Source of the DNA: an uncultured Allofournierella sp.
GTDB taxonomy: Bacteria; Bacillota; Clostridia; Oscillospirales; Ruminococcaceae
Assembly (NCBI GenBank): GCA_944382705.1
Contig: CALWNE010000008.1
Span: 1-16,683, forward strand
DNA length: 16,683 nucleotides
Direction: 5' to 3'
The position numbers and the translations under genes are program-made. The notes beneath the pieces are model-generated. The model worked only from the letters and a program-made list of their open reading frames with translations. It was not told the DNA's origin and searched no databases. This document shows, in pieces, positions 6,431 to 13,514 of this stretch. How positions within the stretch are numbered: the stretch's first letter is position 1; every line of letters begins with the position of its first letter.

Positions 6431-6456
6431 TATCACATAATTGAAATTATGTGATA
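6431..6456. repeat. Dif-like recombination site 3, overlapping the recombinase stop codon
   Basis: Core 6434-6453 identical to site 2, with palindrome extended to 12-base arms (TATCACATAATT on the left and its complement on the right). The recombinase stop codon (6449-6447) lies in the arm nearest its gene, before the central six bases, so exchange within the centre would leave the recombinase reading frame and stop unchanged. Confidence 0.85.
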
Positions 6457-7304
6457 ATAAGGCCCAGCCGTTCCACATGGCGGGCATGAATCGTTCCGCT
6501 TTCCACCATATAAATGCGGGTCGTGGTTACGCTGGTATGTCCCAAAAGGTCCGCCAGTCGGGAGATGTCCTTTTCTCTGGAATAATAAGTACGGGCAAAC
6601 AAATGCCGAAGATTGTGGGGAAACACCTTTTCCGGCAATACCTGGGCCAAACGGCACAGCCGTTTCATGTCACGCCAGATGTTGCTGCGGTCCAGCGGTT
6701 TTCCGCTGCGGGTCACAAACACCGGCCCACTGGTTTGTTTTTGCTGTTTGATATACTGCTTCAGCTGTTTGCACAGCGGCTTTGGCAAAAACACCATGCG
6801 CCGTTTGCCTTTGCATATTACCTCGGCTCGGCCGCTTTCGACGGCACGGGTTGTAATAAATCGCAGTTCCGAAACACGAATGCCCGTTGCGCAGATGGTT
6901 TGAATCACCAATGCAAGCCGCTTGTTTCGGCTGTCCTGGGCGGTATGCACCAGCCGCTGATACTCGCTTTTGGTAAGCTCCTTTTCCTCTTGGCAAAACA
7001 GCGTTCTTTGCATTTTTAAGGGCTTAAGCCGCAGATGATGCCAGTTTAAAAAACGAAAAAAACCATTTGCTGCCGCCAGCATGGAATTTACCGTGCTGGT
7101 TGCAAACTGTTCGCACAGATACTCTTTCCAGCAAAGGAGCTTCTCTTTTGTGCATAGTCCCTGGGGCAAAAACCGATACAGCGCCTGCAAATCCCTGCTG
7201 TATTTCTCCTGTGTATGCTTGGCCTTTTCCTGCTCTCGCAGGTAACACAAATAGGCCTTGATCTGCTCTTGCGTTATTACTTGTGCGGATGCTTGTTGCT
7301 GCAT
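6447..7304 (-). CDS. Tyrosine recombinase, XerC/XerD-like, probable promoter invertase
   Basis: 285 residues from the ATG at 7304, chosen for AAAGGAG six to seven bases upstream; a GTG at 7328 in the same frame has no such site. An N-terminal SAM-like core-binding domain (about 10-95, KHTQEKYSRDLQALYRFL and VNSMLAAANGFFRFL) precedes the catalytic domain (about 108-275). All active residues are visible: Arg143 in ATGIRVSEL, Lys at 165/167 in CKGKRRMVFL, His230 and Arg233 in HNLRHLFA, His256 in LLGHTSVTTT and nucleophile Tyr265. The size fits simple Xer-type recombinases rather than phage integrases with arm-binding domains. Three dif-like sites next to its 3' end suggest its substrates; it is divergent from the TetR gene at 7435. 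It could instead be a remnant integrase, but it is complete and no att tRNA is adjacent. Confidence 0.93.
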   Translation of the reverse strand: MQQQASAQVITQEQIKAYLCYLREQEKAKHTQEKYSRDLQALYRFLPQGLCTKEKLLCWKEYLCEQFATSTVNSMLAAANGFFRFLNWHHLRLKPLKMQRTLFCQEEKELTKSEYQRLVHTAQDSRNKRLALVIQTICATGIRVSELRFITTRAVESGRAEVICKGKRRMVFLPKPLCKQLKQYIKQQKQTSGPVFVTRSGKPLDRSNIWRDMKRLCRLAQVLPEKVFPHNLRHLFARTYYSREKDISRLADLLGHTSVTTTRIYMVESGTIHARHVERLGLIIT

Positions 7305-7434
7305 AGTGTGCTCCTTTTGCCGTTTCACTGGTGAGTTATACCATTTTTTATTATACAGAAAGTTTTTAATCTTTTTTTGATTTAAACAATATTTTCCATG
7401 TTTTTTCCACTATCTAGGAAGGACACAGCAATTC

Positions 7435-8061
7435 ATGGTTGAAGATAAGCGCATCTCTAAAAGTAAGCAGGCTTTGCGGTCTGCTCTCATTCAGCTGCTG
7501 CAGGAATGCTCCTTTGAGGAGCTTACTGTCATTCAAATTTGCAGCAAAGCAAATGTAAGCCGCATCACCTTTTATGCCCACTACACCGATAAATACAAGC
7601 TGGCCAGCGAAGTGATACACCAGTTTATGGTGGAAACCCGCCTGAATTTTGCCAACCTGCAAAGCCGGTTGCCCGGCAGCTCTCAGGATATTATCGCCCT
7701 GATGGTTCACAATCTGCTGGATTGCTTTCTGGGCTTGCTGCAAACCCATCTTAATTTTTTCCAGTATGTTAATCCTCAGCACAGCGCCTATCTGTATGCC
7801 GAATTCTCTCAGCAGCTGCTGATGTGTGTGAATCATCTGGTGGAGAGCAATATCCCTACCGACCAGTTTCGCTATCCGGTGCCTGTCTGTACCCGCATCA
7901 TCGGCTTTCATCTCCTTGGTTTTTCCATGGAGGCACTGTCCGCCGGGAGATTGCAGGAAGAGGACATCCGCTGCTTTCACCGGATTTTGCAGGACCTTTT
8001 GGATGCCCATGTTCTGCTGCACCGCACCAGCCAATCTGCAAGGCCTGCTCACCTTGTTTAA
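7435..8061 (+). CDS. TetR/AcrR-family transcriptional regulator
   Basis: 208 residues. The start at 7435 has AGGAAGGA upstream with a long spacing of about 12 bases, so weak initiation or a different start is possible. The N-terminal helix-turn-helix spans about residues 8-52: SKQALRSALIQLLQECSFEELTVIQICSKANVSRITFYAHYTDK in pieces, with the family signature TFYAHYTDKYKL. The C-terminal helical part resembles the TetR_C domain of the DhaS-like group, so the ligand cannot be guessed. It diverges from the recombinase gene (130-bp gap, AT-rich) and converges on the YhgE-type gene. Whether it controls either is unknown. Confidence 0.9.
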   Translation: MVEDKRISKSKQALRSALIQLLQECSFEELTVIQICSKANVSRITFYAHYTDKYKLASEVIHQFMVETRLNFANLQSRLPGSSQDIIALMVHNLLDCFLGLLQTHLNFFQYVNPQHSAYLYAEFSQQLLMCVNHLVESNIPTDQFRYPVPVCTRIIGFHLLGFSMEALSAGRLQEEDIRCFHRILQDLLDAHVLLHRTSQSARPAHLV

Positions 8062-8070
8062 TTCACACGC

Positions 8071-8123
8071 CAGATACCCCGCCCACAGCCAGCTTATCTT
8101 GTTGGCCGTAGGCGGGGTATCTG
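8071..8123 (+). terminator. Long-stem hairpin after the TetR gene
   Basis: Thirteen-base perfect arms 8071-8083 and 8111-8123 (CAGATACCCCGCC and complement) around a 27-base loop; a T7 run follows nine bases later at 8134-8141. Probably an intrinsic terminator for the TetR gene, although loop and gap are larger than usual. Confidence 0.55.
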
Positions 8124-8146
8124 CGTAAAATCCATTTTTTTCATTT

Positions 8147-8189
8147 AAAAAACCGCCTCACCCTCTGCAACACACAGAGCATGAGACGG
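8147..8189 (-). terminator. Intrinsic terminator of the YhgE-type gene
   Basis: Imperfect 15-base arms 8153-8167 and 8175-8189 (three non-Watson-Crick positions) with a 7-base loop. On the minus strand the stem is followed by TTTTTT. It lies about 38 bases after the stop at 8227. Confidence 0.7.
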
Positions 8190-8226
8190 CTATAAAAGCA
8201 CTCTGATCAATTAAATCAATGGCAGA

Positions 8227-11112
8227 TTATGCAAGGCCGTGTTCTTCCAGCCAAACCATAAGGGTGGGTTTTTCTGCCTTAATGCGGCTGGCACGCAGAG
8301 CAAATACCAAAACAGTGAGGAGAGTGAATACCACCAGCCACAAGGCCAGGTAGGCCAGGCAGCCGCCCACCGCTTCACCGCCGCAGATTGCACGGCGGAA
8401 AGCGGTTACTGTGTAGGTAAAGGGTACCCAGTCGTGAAGTCCCTTTACAAACGAGCCGGAAATCTCCAGGGGATAGGTTCCCACCGAACCGGCCAGCTGT
8501 ACCACCATAAAAATCAGCATTAAAAAGCTGCCTGCCTTACCCAGCAGATTGGTGAAGAAATACATAACCGACATAAAGGTAACCGAAGCCACGCAAGCCA
8601 CCAGCACCGTCTGGCCCAGGCGCACCGGGTCAAGCCCATTGATGCTGTGCAGAGCAGCCACCATCACCAGTGCCTGAGCCACCGCAACCGGATACAGCAC
8701 CGATGCCTTGCTCAGCCACCAGGCTGCGCCGTTTTTCAGCTTGCCGGTATACTGGGTGAGAGGGTACATCAGGCTAAAGGCAATGCAGCCTACCCACAAA
8801 GCCACCGACATCATATAAGGGGCCATGGCATGGCCGTTGTTGGGCACCTGGGTAAGCTGGGTTTCCTGGCTTACCACCGGGGCTGCAAACATATCCACCA
8901 CCGGCTGGGTGGTGTTGGTGCTCAAAATTTCCTGAGCGCCGTCGGCCAAACTGTCCTGCAAGGTGGAAGCCCCATCCCGCAGCTGGCCCAAGCCTTCTGC
9001 AAGGGTTCCGCTGCCTTCGGCCAGCTGTGCGGCGCCGCTCTGAATTTGTTTTGCACCATCGCTGAGTGCAGCTGCGCCCTGGTTCAAGGCTGGGCTGTTT
9101 TGGGTCAGTGCAGTTGCTCCAGCCACCAGCTGAGCCGTTCCATCCTTTAAGGCCCCTGTGCCCTGCTGCAGCTGCTGAATGCCCTGGGTAAGGGTGGGAA
9201 TTTGACCATTCAGGCTGTTCATGCCAGCCTTCAAATCAACGCTGCCCGCTGCCAGCTGGTTTAACCCCCCGGCTAATTCCGCTGCCTTCTGCCCCAAAAC
9301 AGAGGTTCCCTCCTGCTGTAAGGTGCTGGCACCCTGGGCGGCCTGGGCAATGCCCTGGGTCAAAAGGGGAGCTTGCTCTGCCAGCTGTCCGGTCCCCTGC
9401 TGGAGTACCGTCAGTCCTTCCCCAAGGGCTTTGGTGCCCTGGGCCAGCTGCTGGGCACCTGCCTGCAAGGCAGGCAAACCGGTGGTCTGGTCCGCCAATG
9501 CGGCGCTGCCCGCCGCTGCCTGGGCCACACCCTGGGTGTATTGTGCAATTCCCTGCTGCAATGCCTGGGCACCTGCCTGTACGCCGGTTACAGCCTCTGC
9601 CAGTGCAGCCTCATTACCGCTGGCATCGCCAGCCAAAGCCTGCGCTGTTTGCTGCAAGGCCAGTGCTGCCTGCTCACGGGCAGTATCTGCCGCCTGTGCC
9701 TGCTGGTAGGTTTGCTGGGCCAGTGCGGCCAGCTGACCGGCAGCCTGGATCAGGCTATCCAGAGCCTGCGGGTCTCCTGCCTGGGCGGCAGGAATGGCCT
9801 CCTCAATGGTTTGTGCAAGCCCCGCCGGGTCCTGAAGAACCACACCACCTGCGGCGGCCTGCTGGGCGGCGTCCTGTGTTTGCTGCTGCAGCTGAGCCAG
9901 CTGGGGCTGACCGCTGCCGGATGCCCCAGCCAAGGCGGCAGCCAAGCCATCCGCTCCTGCCTTTAATTGGTCGGCTGCTGTTTGCAGCTGCTCAGATTTT
10001 TCATTCAGCTGCTGCAACCCCTGGTTCAGCGCCTGAGCTCCCGCCTGGGCCTTTTGGGCCCCCTGTGCCAGGTCTTCTGCACCTTGAGCCAAAGCCTGCG
10101 CCCCCTTCTGGGCCTGAACAGCACCCTCATCCAATGCCTTTGCGGCATCGGGCAGGGTCCCAGTCTGGGTTTGCAGCTGGCCAAGGCCCTGGTTCAGAAT
10201 TTGCAGGTTCTGGTCCACCTGCTGAGCACCCTCGGCCAGCGCATCGCTTCCGTTTTTGGCCTGGCCGGCTCCCTGTGCCAGCTGCTCTGCTCCTTCGTTA
10301 AGTGCCTGCACTCCTTCGGCTAAAGCCGGCGCAGACTCTCCCATCTGGTTCAAACCGCCCTGCACAGCCAAAGCGCCCTGGTCCAGCTTTCCGGCACCTT
10401 CGGCCAGCTGTGCCACGCCTTGGGTGTACTGGGCCAGGCCCTGGCTTAATGTCTGGCTTCCATCCCGAAATACCAGGGTGCTGTCTGCCAGCCGCTGCAA
10501 ATTCTGCTGGATGGTCTGGTTGCCGTCAAACAGCTTTTGTGTTCCATCCTCCAGCTGGCCTGCACCCTCTGCGGCCTGCTCCATGCCATCCCCCACCTGG
10601 GTGAGCTGGTCAAACATGGTTTCCACATAGGTTTGGGTCACTTTTTCCCGCACACCTGCCTGGATTTCCTTCATGGCACTTTCGCTTAATTTGGAGGCGA
10701 TGTAGTTTGTACCCGGATTGGTTTGGTACTTGAGCTCCATCTGATGGGGCTGTGCCTGGGTAAGGGTGGCCGCATTGGCGGAAAAATCCTGGGGAATGGT
10801 AATTACCATGTAGTAATTCCCCTTTGCAAGGCCCTCCTGGGCGGTTTGCTGGTCCACCAGCTGAAAATCCAGCGACGCATCCTCCAGCAGCTGCTGGGTC
10901 AGCTGTGTGCCGATTTCCAGCTTGCGGCCCTCATAATCCACCGGCTGGTCCTGGTTCACCAGTGCCACCGGCAGATGGTTTACATTTCCGTAGGGGTCCC
11001 ACATGGAACCCAAAAACAAGGTTGTGTAGATGGTGGGAATTATCACAACAGCCGCCATCACCAACAGCATCAGCTTATTGCTCAGCAGTTTTTTCCATTC
11101 ACCTTTCAGCAT
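8227..11112 (-). CDS. YhgE/Pip-family membrane protein with very long repeat ectodomain
   Basis: 961 residues from the ATG at 11112; an in-frame TTG at 11151 has no ribosome binding site, while GGAAAGGAAG precedes the ATG at a long spacing. Residues 1-35 carry WKKLLSNKLMLLVMAAVVIIPTIYT-like sequence, a first membrane segment, then the family motif of the type SMWDPYGNV. An extracellular part about 35-185 contains VALVNQDQPV. From about 185 to 745 runs a repeat rich in Ala, Gln, Gly and Leu (for example LAQGAQKLxxG-like units), predicted to be extended helix or coiled coil. Five membrane segments follow from about 762 (ABC-2-like end). The family includes Lactococcus phage infection protein Pip and ESX/LXG-linked YhgE/EsaA-type proteins. 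Role here unknown; transport or surface-bridging is inference. Likely repressed by the divergent TetR at 11332. Confidence 0.88.
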   Translation of the reverse strand: MLKGEWKKLLSNKLMLLVMAAVVIIPTIYTTLFLGSMWDPYGNVNHLPVALVNQDQPVDYEGRKLEIGTQLTQQLLEDASLDFQLVDQQTAQEGLAKGNYYMVITIPQDFSANAATLTQAQPHQMELKYQTNPGTNYIASKLSESAMKEIQAGVREKVTQTYVETMFDQLTQVGDGMEQAAEGAGQLEDGTQKLFDGNQTIQQNLQRLADSTLVFRDGSQTLSQGLAQYTQGVAQLAEGAGKLDQGALAVQGGLNQMGESAPALAEGVQALNEGAEQLAQGAGQAKNGSDALAEGAQQVDQNLQILNQGLGQLQTQTGTLPDAAKALDEGAVQAQKGAQALAQGAEDLAQGAQKAQAGAQALNQGLQQLNEKSEQLQTAADQLKAGADGLAAALAGASGSGQPQLAQLQQQTQDAAQQAAAGGVVLQDPAGLAQTIEEAIPAAQAGDPQALDSLIQAAGQLAALAQQTYQQAQAADTAREQAALALQQTAQALAGDASGNEAALAEAVTGVQAGAQALQQGIAQYTQGVAQAAAGSAALADQTTGLPALQAGAQQLAQGTKALGEGLTVLQQGTGQLAEQAPLLTQGIAQAAQGASTLQQEGTSVLGQKAAELAGGLNQLAAGSVDLKAGMNSLNGQIPTLTQGIQQLQQGTGALKDGTAQLVAGATALTQNSPALNQGAAALSDGAKQIQSGAAQLAEGSGTLAEGLGQLRDGASTLQDSLADGAQEILSTNTTQPVVDMFAAPVVSQETQLTQVPNNGHAMAPYMMSVALWVGCIAFSLMYPLTQYTGKLKNGAAWWLSKASVLYPVAVAQALVMVAALHSINGLDPVRLGQTVLVACVASVTFMSVMYFFTNLLGKAGSFLMLIFMVVQLAGSVGTYPLEISGSFVKGLHDWVPFTYTVTAFRRAICGGEAVGGCLAYLALWLVVFTLLTVLVFALRASRIKAEKPTLMVWLEEHGLA

Positions 11113-11153
11113 AGAACAAAAAAGTCGCTTCCTTTCCTGTTTTCTTTGCAAAA

Positions 11154-11170
11154 AACAACAGTATGTTGTT
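11154..11170. promoter_or_regulatory. Candidate TetR operator upstream of the YhgE-type gene
   Basis: Perfect inverted repeat AACAACA-GTA-TGTTGTT between the -10 of the minus-strand promoter (11211-11206) and the ATG at 11112, where a bound dimer would block transcription. A related sequence occurs at 11268-11279. Confidence 0.55.
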
Positions 11171-11184
11171 TACCCATCGTTGTA

Positions 11185-11213
11185 TTGCTTTTTGCCGTAA
11201 GCAGAATTATACT
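11185..11213 (+). promoter_or_regulatory. Promoter for the TetR gene at 11332
   Basis: Plus strand TTGCTT (11185-11190), 17-bp spacer, TATACT (11208-11213). It gives a leader of about 110 bases before the GTG start and overlaps the divergent promoter of the YhgE-type gene. Confidence 0.6.
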
Positions 11214-11234
11214 AAACAGGAATGTTCCGCTCAA
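11206..11234 (-). promoter_or_regulatory. Promoter for the YhgE-type gene
   Basis: Minus strand TTGAGC (11234-11229), 17-bp spacer, TATAAT (11211-11206). Its -10 shares bases with the -10 of the plus-strand promoter, so the two genes are face-away and likely co-regulated. Confidence 0.7.
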
Positions 11235-11267
11235 CCATCAATTTTACATCAGTGTGCCGTATAATCG

Positions 11268-11279
11268 ACAGTTTGTTGT
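11268..11279. promoter_or_regulatory. Second operator-like sequence
   Basis: ACAGTTTGTTGT differs at one position from ACAGTATGTTGT within the palindrome at 11154-11170, and sits in the leader of the TetR gene. It could be a second, weaker operator giving autoregulation. The left half-site is poorly kept. Confidence 0.35.
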
Positions 11280-11331
11280 GCTGATGTTGAACTATCATAG
11301 TTTTTTTACAAACCAAAAGGAGGTTTTTTGC

Positions 11332-11913
11332 GTGGAGAAAAAGCCAGACCGGCGCGTCCGCCGTACCAAAGCCCAGCTGCGCCATGGCCTTGCCCAGCTT
11401 ATGAGTACCAAAAGCGTAAACGAGGTGACGGTAACCGAACTGGTGGAGCTGGTGGATATTAACCGCTCCACCTTTTACCTGCACTATACAGACATCTACC
11501 ATATGCTGGAAAGCATCGAAAACGAATTGTTTGAGGAGCTGCTTCACACCATCCAAACCCATCCATTGACCCCCTTCAACGAACAGAGCTTTCCCTTTAT
11601 TGAGGATATTTTTGAAATCCTTTTTAACAGCCGGGAAATCTGCGCCGCCCTGCTGGGCCCACATGGGGACATGGCTTTTTTGCACCGCATTGAGGCCATG
11701 CTCTCCCACTACAGCCTCAAGGCCCTGCGGGAAGCTTTTCCCCAACAGGCGGAGGATTTAACCTATACCTATTCCTACTGTGTAACAGGCTGTGTGGGCC
11801 TGATTAAGGACTGGCTGTTCCGGGGTTGTCCCCAGTCTCCCCAGCACATGGCCCAGCTTACCTTTCAGCTCATCAACAATACGGTGAAAGGTCTCCATTC
11901 CGCCGGGCAATGA
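11332..11913 (+). CDS. TetR/AcrR-family regulator, divergent from the YhgE-type gene
   Basis: 193 residues from a GTG at 11332 that follows AAAGGAGG by eight bases; upstream in-frame sequence is antisense to the neighbour and is not coding. The N-terminus is basic (EKKPDRRVRRTKAQLR). The helix-turn-helix covers about residues 12-58, with SVNEVTVTELVELVDINRS and the signature TFYLHYTDIYHM. The C-terminal domain is of the same general TetR_C type as the gene at 7435, and both share the rare-looking FYxHYTDxY element, so they may be paralogues. Its position, with an inverted repeat between the divergent promoters and the target gene, suggests it represses the YhgE-type gene and itself. Ligand unknown. 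Confidence 0.9.
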   Translation: MEKKPDRRVRRTKAQLRHGLAQLMSTKSVNEVTVTELVELVDINRSTFYLHYTDIYHMLESIENELFEELLHTIQTHPLTPFNEQSFPFIEDIFEILFNSREICAALLGPHGDMAFLHRIEAMLSHYSLKALREAFPQQAEDLTYTYSYCVTGCVGLIKDWLFRGCPQSPQHMAQLTFQLINNTVKGLHSAGQ

Positions 11914-11941
11914 AAGTTTCCCGGTTTTTCCATCATCAACC

Positions 11942-11979
11942 AAAAAAGCGATGACTTCCGTGGAAGTCATCGCTTTTTT
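11942..11979. terminator. Bidirectional terminator between the TetR gene and galT
   Basis: Eighteen-base perfect arms 11942-11959 and 11962-11979, with six A at one end and six T at the other. It serves the converging TetR gene (stop 11913) and the gal operon (stop 12016). Confidence 0.92.
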
Positions 11980-12015
11980 GGGTTTTATGTAGATGTTTAG
12001 GAGATAGCGTTATAA

Positions 12016-13509
12016 TTACAGGGCCGCCACAAACCGCAAAAAGGCAGCGCGCCCTTCCTCGGTGCGTTTGAATACACCGGCGTGCTCCAGCACCTGGGCA
12101 AACACCCGTCCGGTTTCCTTCTGCACCACCGGCCAGGCCTCCCCTGGCGCAAAAGCACCATGACGAGCCAAAATTTCCCCAGCCCACTGGGCGTGCTTTT
12201 CGGTTTCCGGCTGGCTGTTCAGGTCCCGGCCTGTTTCCAGGCACTCTGCCACCAGGCTCAACTCCTGCTTCAGCCGGGCAGGCAGAATGGCACGGCCCAT
12301 CACCTCAATCAGGCCAATGTTTTCCTTTTTGATGTGATGCAGTTCCGGATGGGGATGGTATACTCCCATGGGGAACTCCTGGGTGGTAATGTTGTTGCGC
12401 AGCACCAGATCCAGTTCGTAGTCCTGTCCCCTGCGGCGGGCAATGAGGGTGATGGTGTTGTGAGGCTCTCCCTGGGTATGGGCAAACACAAAGGCTGCTT
12501 CATCGGTATAATTTTGCCAGGTTTTCAGCACATGCTCAGCCAGCTGTGCCACCCGCTCCTTGCTGGAGCCGGTTACACGCAGCACCGACATGGGCCATTT
12601 CACCAGGCCAACCTGCAAATCCTCGTAGCCGGGAATGGCAACAGGGTGCTCCACCGGGGCAGTCTCCATGGGGAACAGGCAGCGCCCACCCTGGAAGTGC
12701 TCGTGGGACAGGATGGAGCCGCCCACAATGGGCAGGTCCGCATTGGAACCTGCAAAGTAGTGGGGGAACTCGGTTACCACATCCAGCAATTTATCAAAGC
12801 AGCTGCGGTCAATCTGCATGGGGCAGTGCTCACTGTTCAGCAAAATGCAGTGCTCGTTGTAGTATACATAAGGGGAATACTGGAGCATCCACTGCTGGCC
12901 GCCCACCGTGAGGGGAATCATGCGATGATTGGCACGGGCGGGGTGGTCCATCCGGCCCATATATCCCTCATTTTCCACACACAGCTGGCATTTGGGATAG
13001 CTGGTGGAAGCCTGGGTTTTGGCCAGCGCAATGGCCTTGGGGTCCTTTTCCGGCTTGGAAAGGTTGATGGTGATATCCAGCACCCCATACTCGGTTTCTG
13101 CGGTCCAGTGCAGGTCCTTTGCAATCCGGTCAGTGCGGATGTAGTTGGTATCCTGGCTGAACTGGTAATACCAGTTGGTCGCCTTTTCAGGGGACTGCTG
13201 GTACAGGCTGCGGAATGTTTCAATCACCTGGGCCGGCCGGGGGGTAAGCACTCCCATGAGAGTGGTATCCAGCTGATCCCGCTGGGTGATGGATTCTCCA
13301 TCAATGCGTCCACGCCGGGCAGCATCCTCCACCAATACTTCCAGCAGCTGTGGCAGACTTGTCTGCTGGGGAGCAGTTTCCTGTTGCCAGGCATCCAGCC
13401 CCAGCACTGCCAGCAGCTGGTTCGCCGCCCAGATGCGGTCGCAGGGCTCTATGAGCTGCTTTTCAATTGCATACTCTAACAATCCGGAAATTGCTTGCTG
13501 TACCGTCAT
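12016..13509 (-). CDS. galT: UDP-glucose--hexose-1-phosphate uridylyltransferase, class II GalT
   Basis: 497 residues from the ATG at 13509, with AGGAG eight bases upstream inside the end of galK; a GTG at 13518 overlapping the galK stop is the alternative. Length near 500 and overall sequence fit the Firmicute GalT family (class II), not the roughly 350-residue class I enzymes. It transfers UMP from UDP-glucose to galactose-1-phosphate. Visible family stretches are DTNYIRTDRIAKDLHW, the Cys-containing YPKCQLCVENEGYMGR, NHRMIPL and SHEHFQGG near residue 268, the likely counterpart of the nucleophilic His motif. Last gene of the galM-galK-galT operon, 5 bases after galK, so translational coupling is likely. 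Confidence 0.95.
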   Translation of the reverse strand: MTVQQAISGLLEYAIEKQLIEPCDRIWAANQLLAVLGLDAWQQETAPQQTSLPQLLEVLVEDAARRGRIDGESITQRDQLDTTLMGVLTPRPAQVIETFRSLYQQSPEKATNWYYQFSQDTNYIRTDRIAKDLHWTAETEYGVLDITINLSKPEKDPKAIALAKTQASTSYPKCQLCVENEGYMGRMDHPARANHRMIPLTVGGQQWMLQYSPYVYYNEHCILLNSEHCPMQIDRSCFDKLLDVVTEFPHYFAGSNADLPIVGGSILSHEHFQGGRCLFPMETAPVEHPVAIPGYEDLQVGLVKWPMSVLRVTGSSKERVAQLAEHVLKTWQNYTDEAAFVFAHTQGEPHNTITLIARRRGQDYELDLVLRNNITTQEFPMGVYHPHPELHHIKKENIGLIEVMGRAILPARLKQELSLVAECLETGRDLNSQPETEKHAQWAGEILARHGAFAPGEAWPVVQKETGRVFAQVLEHAGVFKRTEEGRAAFLRFVAAL

Positions 13510-13514
13510 ATCCC

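Larger units (their letters stand above)
6120..6453. other. Putative invertible promoter segment (phase-variation switch), ON orientation
   Basis: Bounded by site 1 (6120-6139) on one side and sites 2 (6380-6399) and 3 (6434-6453) in the opposite orientation on the other. It contains a sigma-A promoter facing the phosphodiesterase gene, a weaker opposed promoter, and a terminator that insulates it from the recombinase gene. Adjacent is a full tyrosine recombinase gene whose stop codon lies within site 3. Recombination of 1 with 2 would flip about 280 bp; 1 with 3 about 334 bp; 2 with 3 (direct) would excise 54 bp. Seen: sites, orientations, promoter and recombinase. Inferred: that the recombinase acts here and that inversion happens. 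Confidence 0.7.

Noticed and set aside
6118..6456. The three palindromes as plain operators of a repressor
   Set aside because: Possible but less likely: their opposite orientations around a promoter, the dif-type spacing and the overlapping recombinase gene are better explained by recombination. Two sites also lie far from the promoter.
9221..10630. Several plus-strand open frames opposite the YhgE-type gene
   Set aside because: They arise from the repetitive Ala/Gln codons read backwards; low-complexity Cys/Pro/Ala-rich sequence without starts or domains.
12082..13479. 465-residue open frame on plus, opposite galT
   Set aside because: Antisense shadow of galT; no ribosome binding site, and the translated sequence has no family motif, while galT is complete on the other strand.
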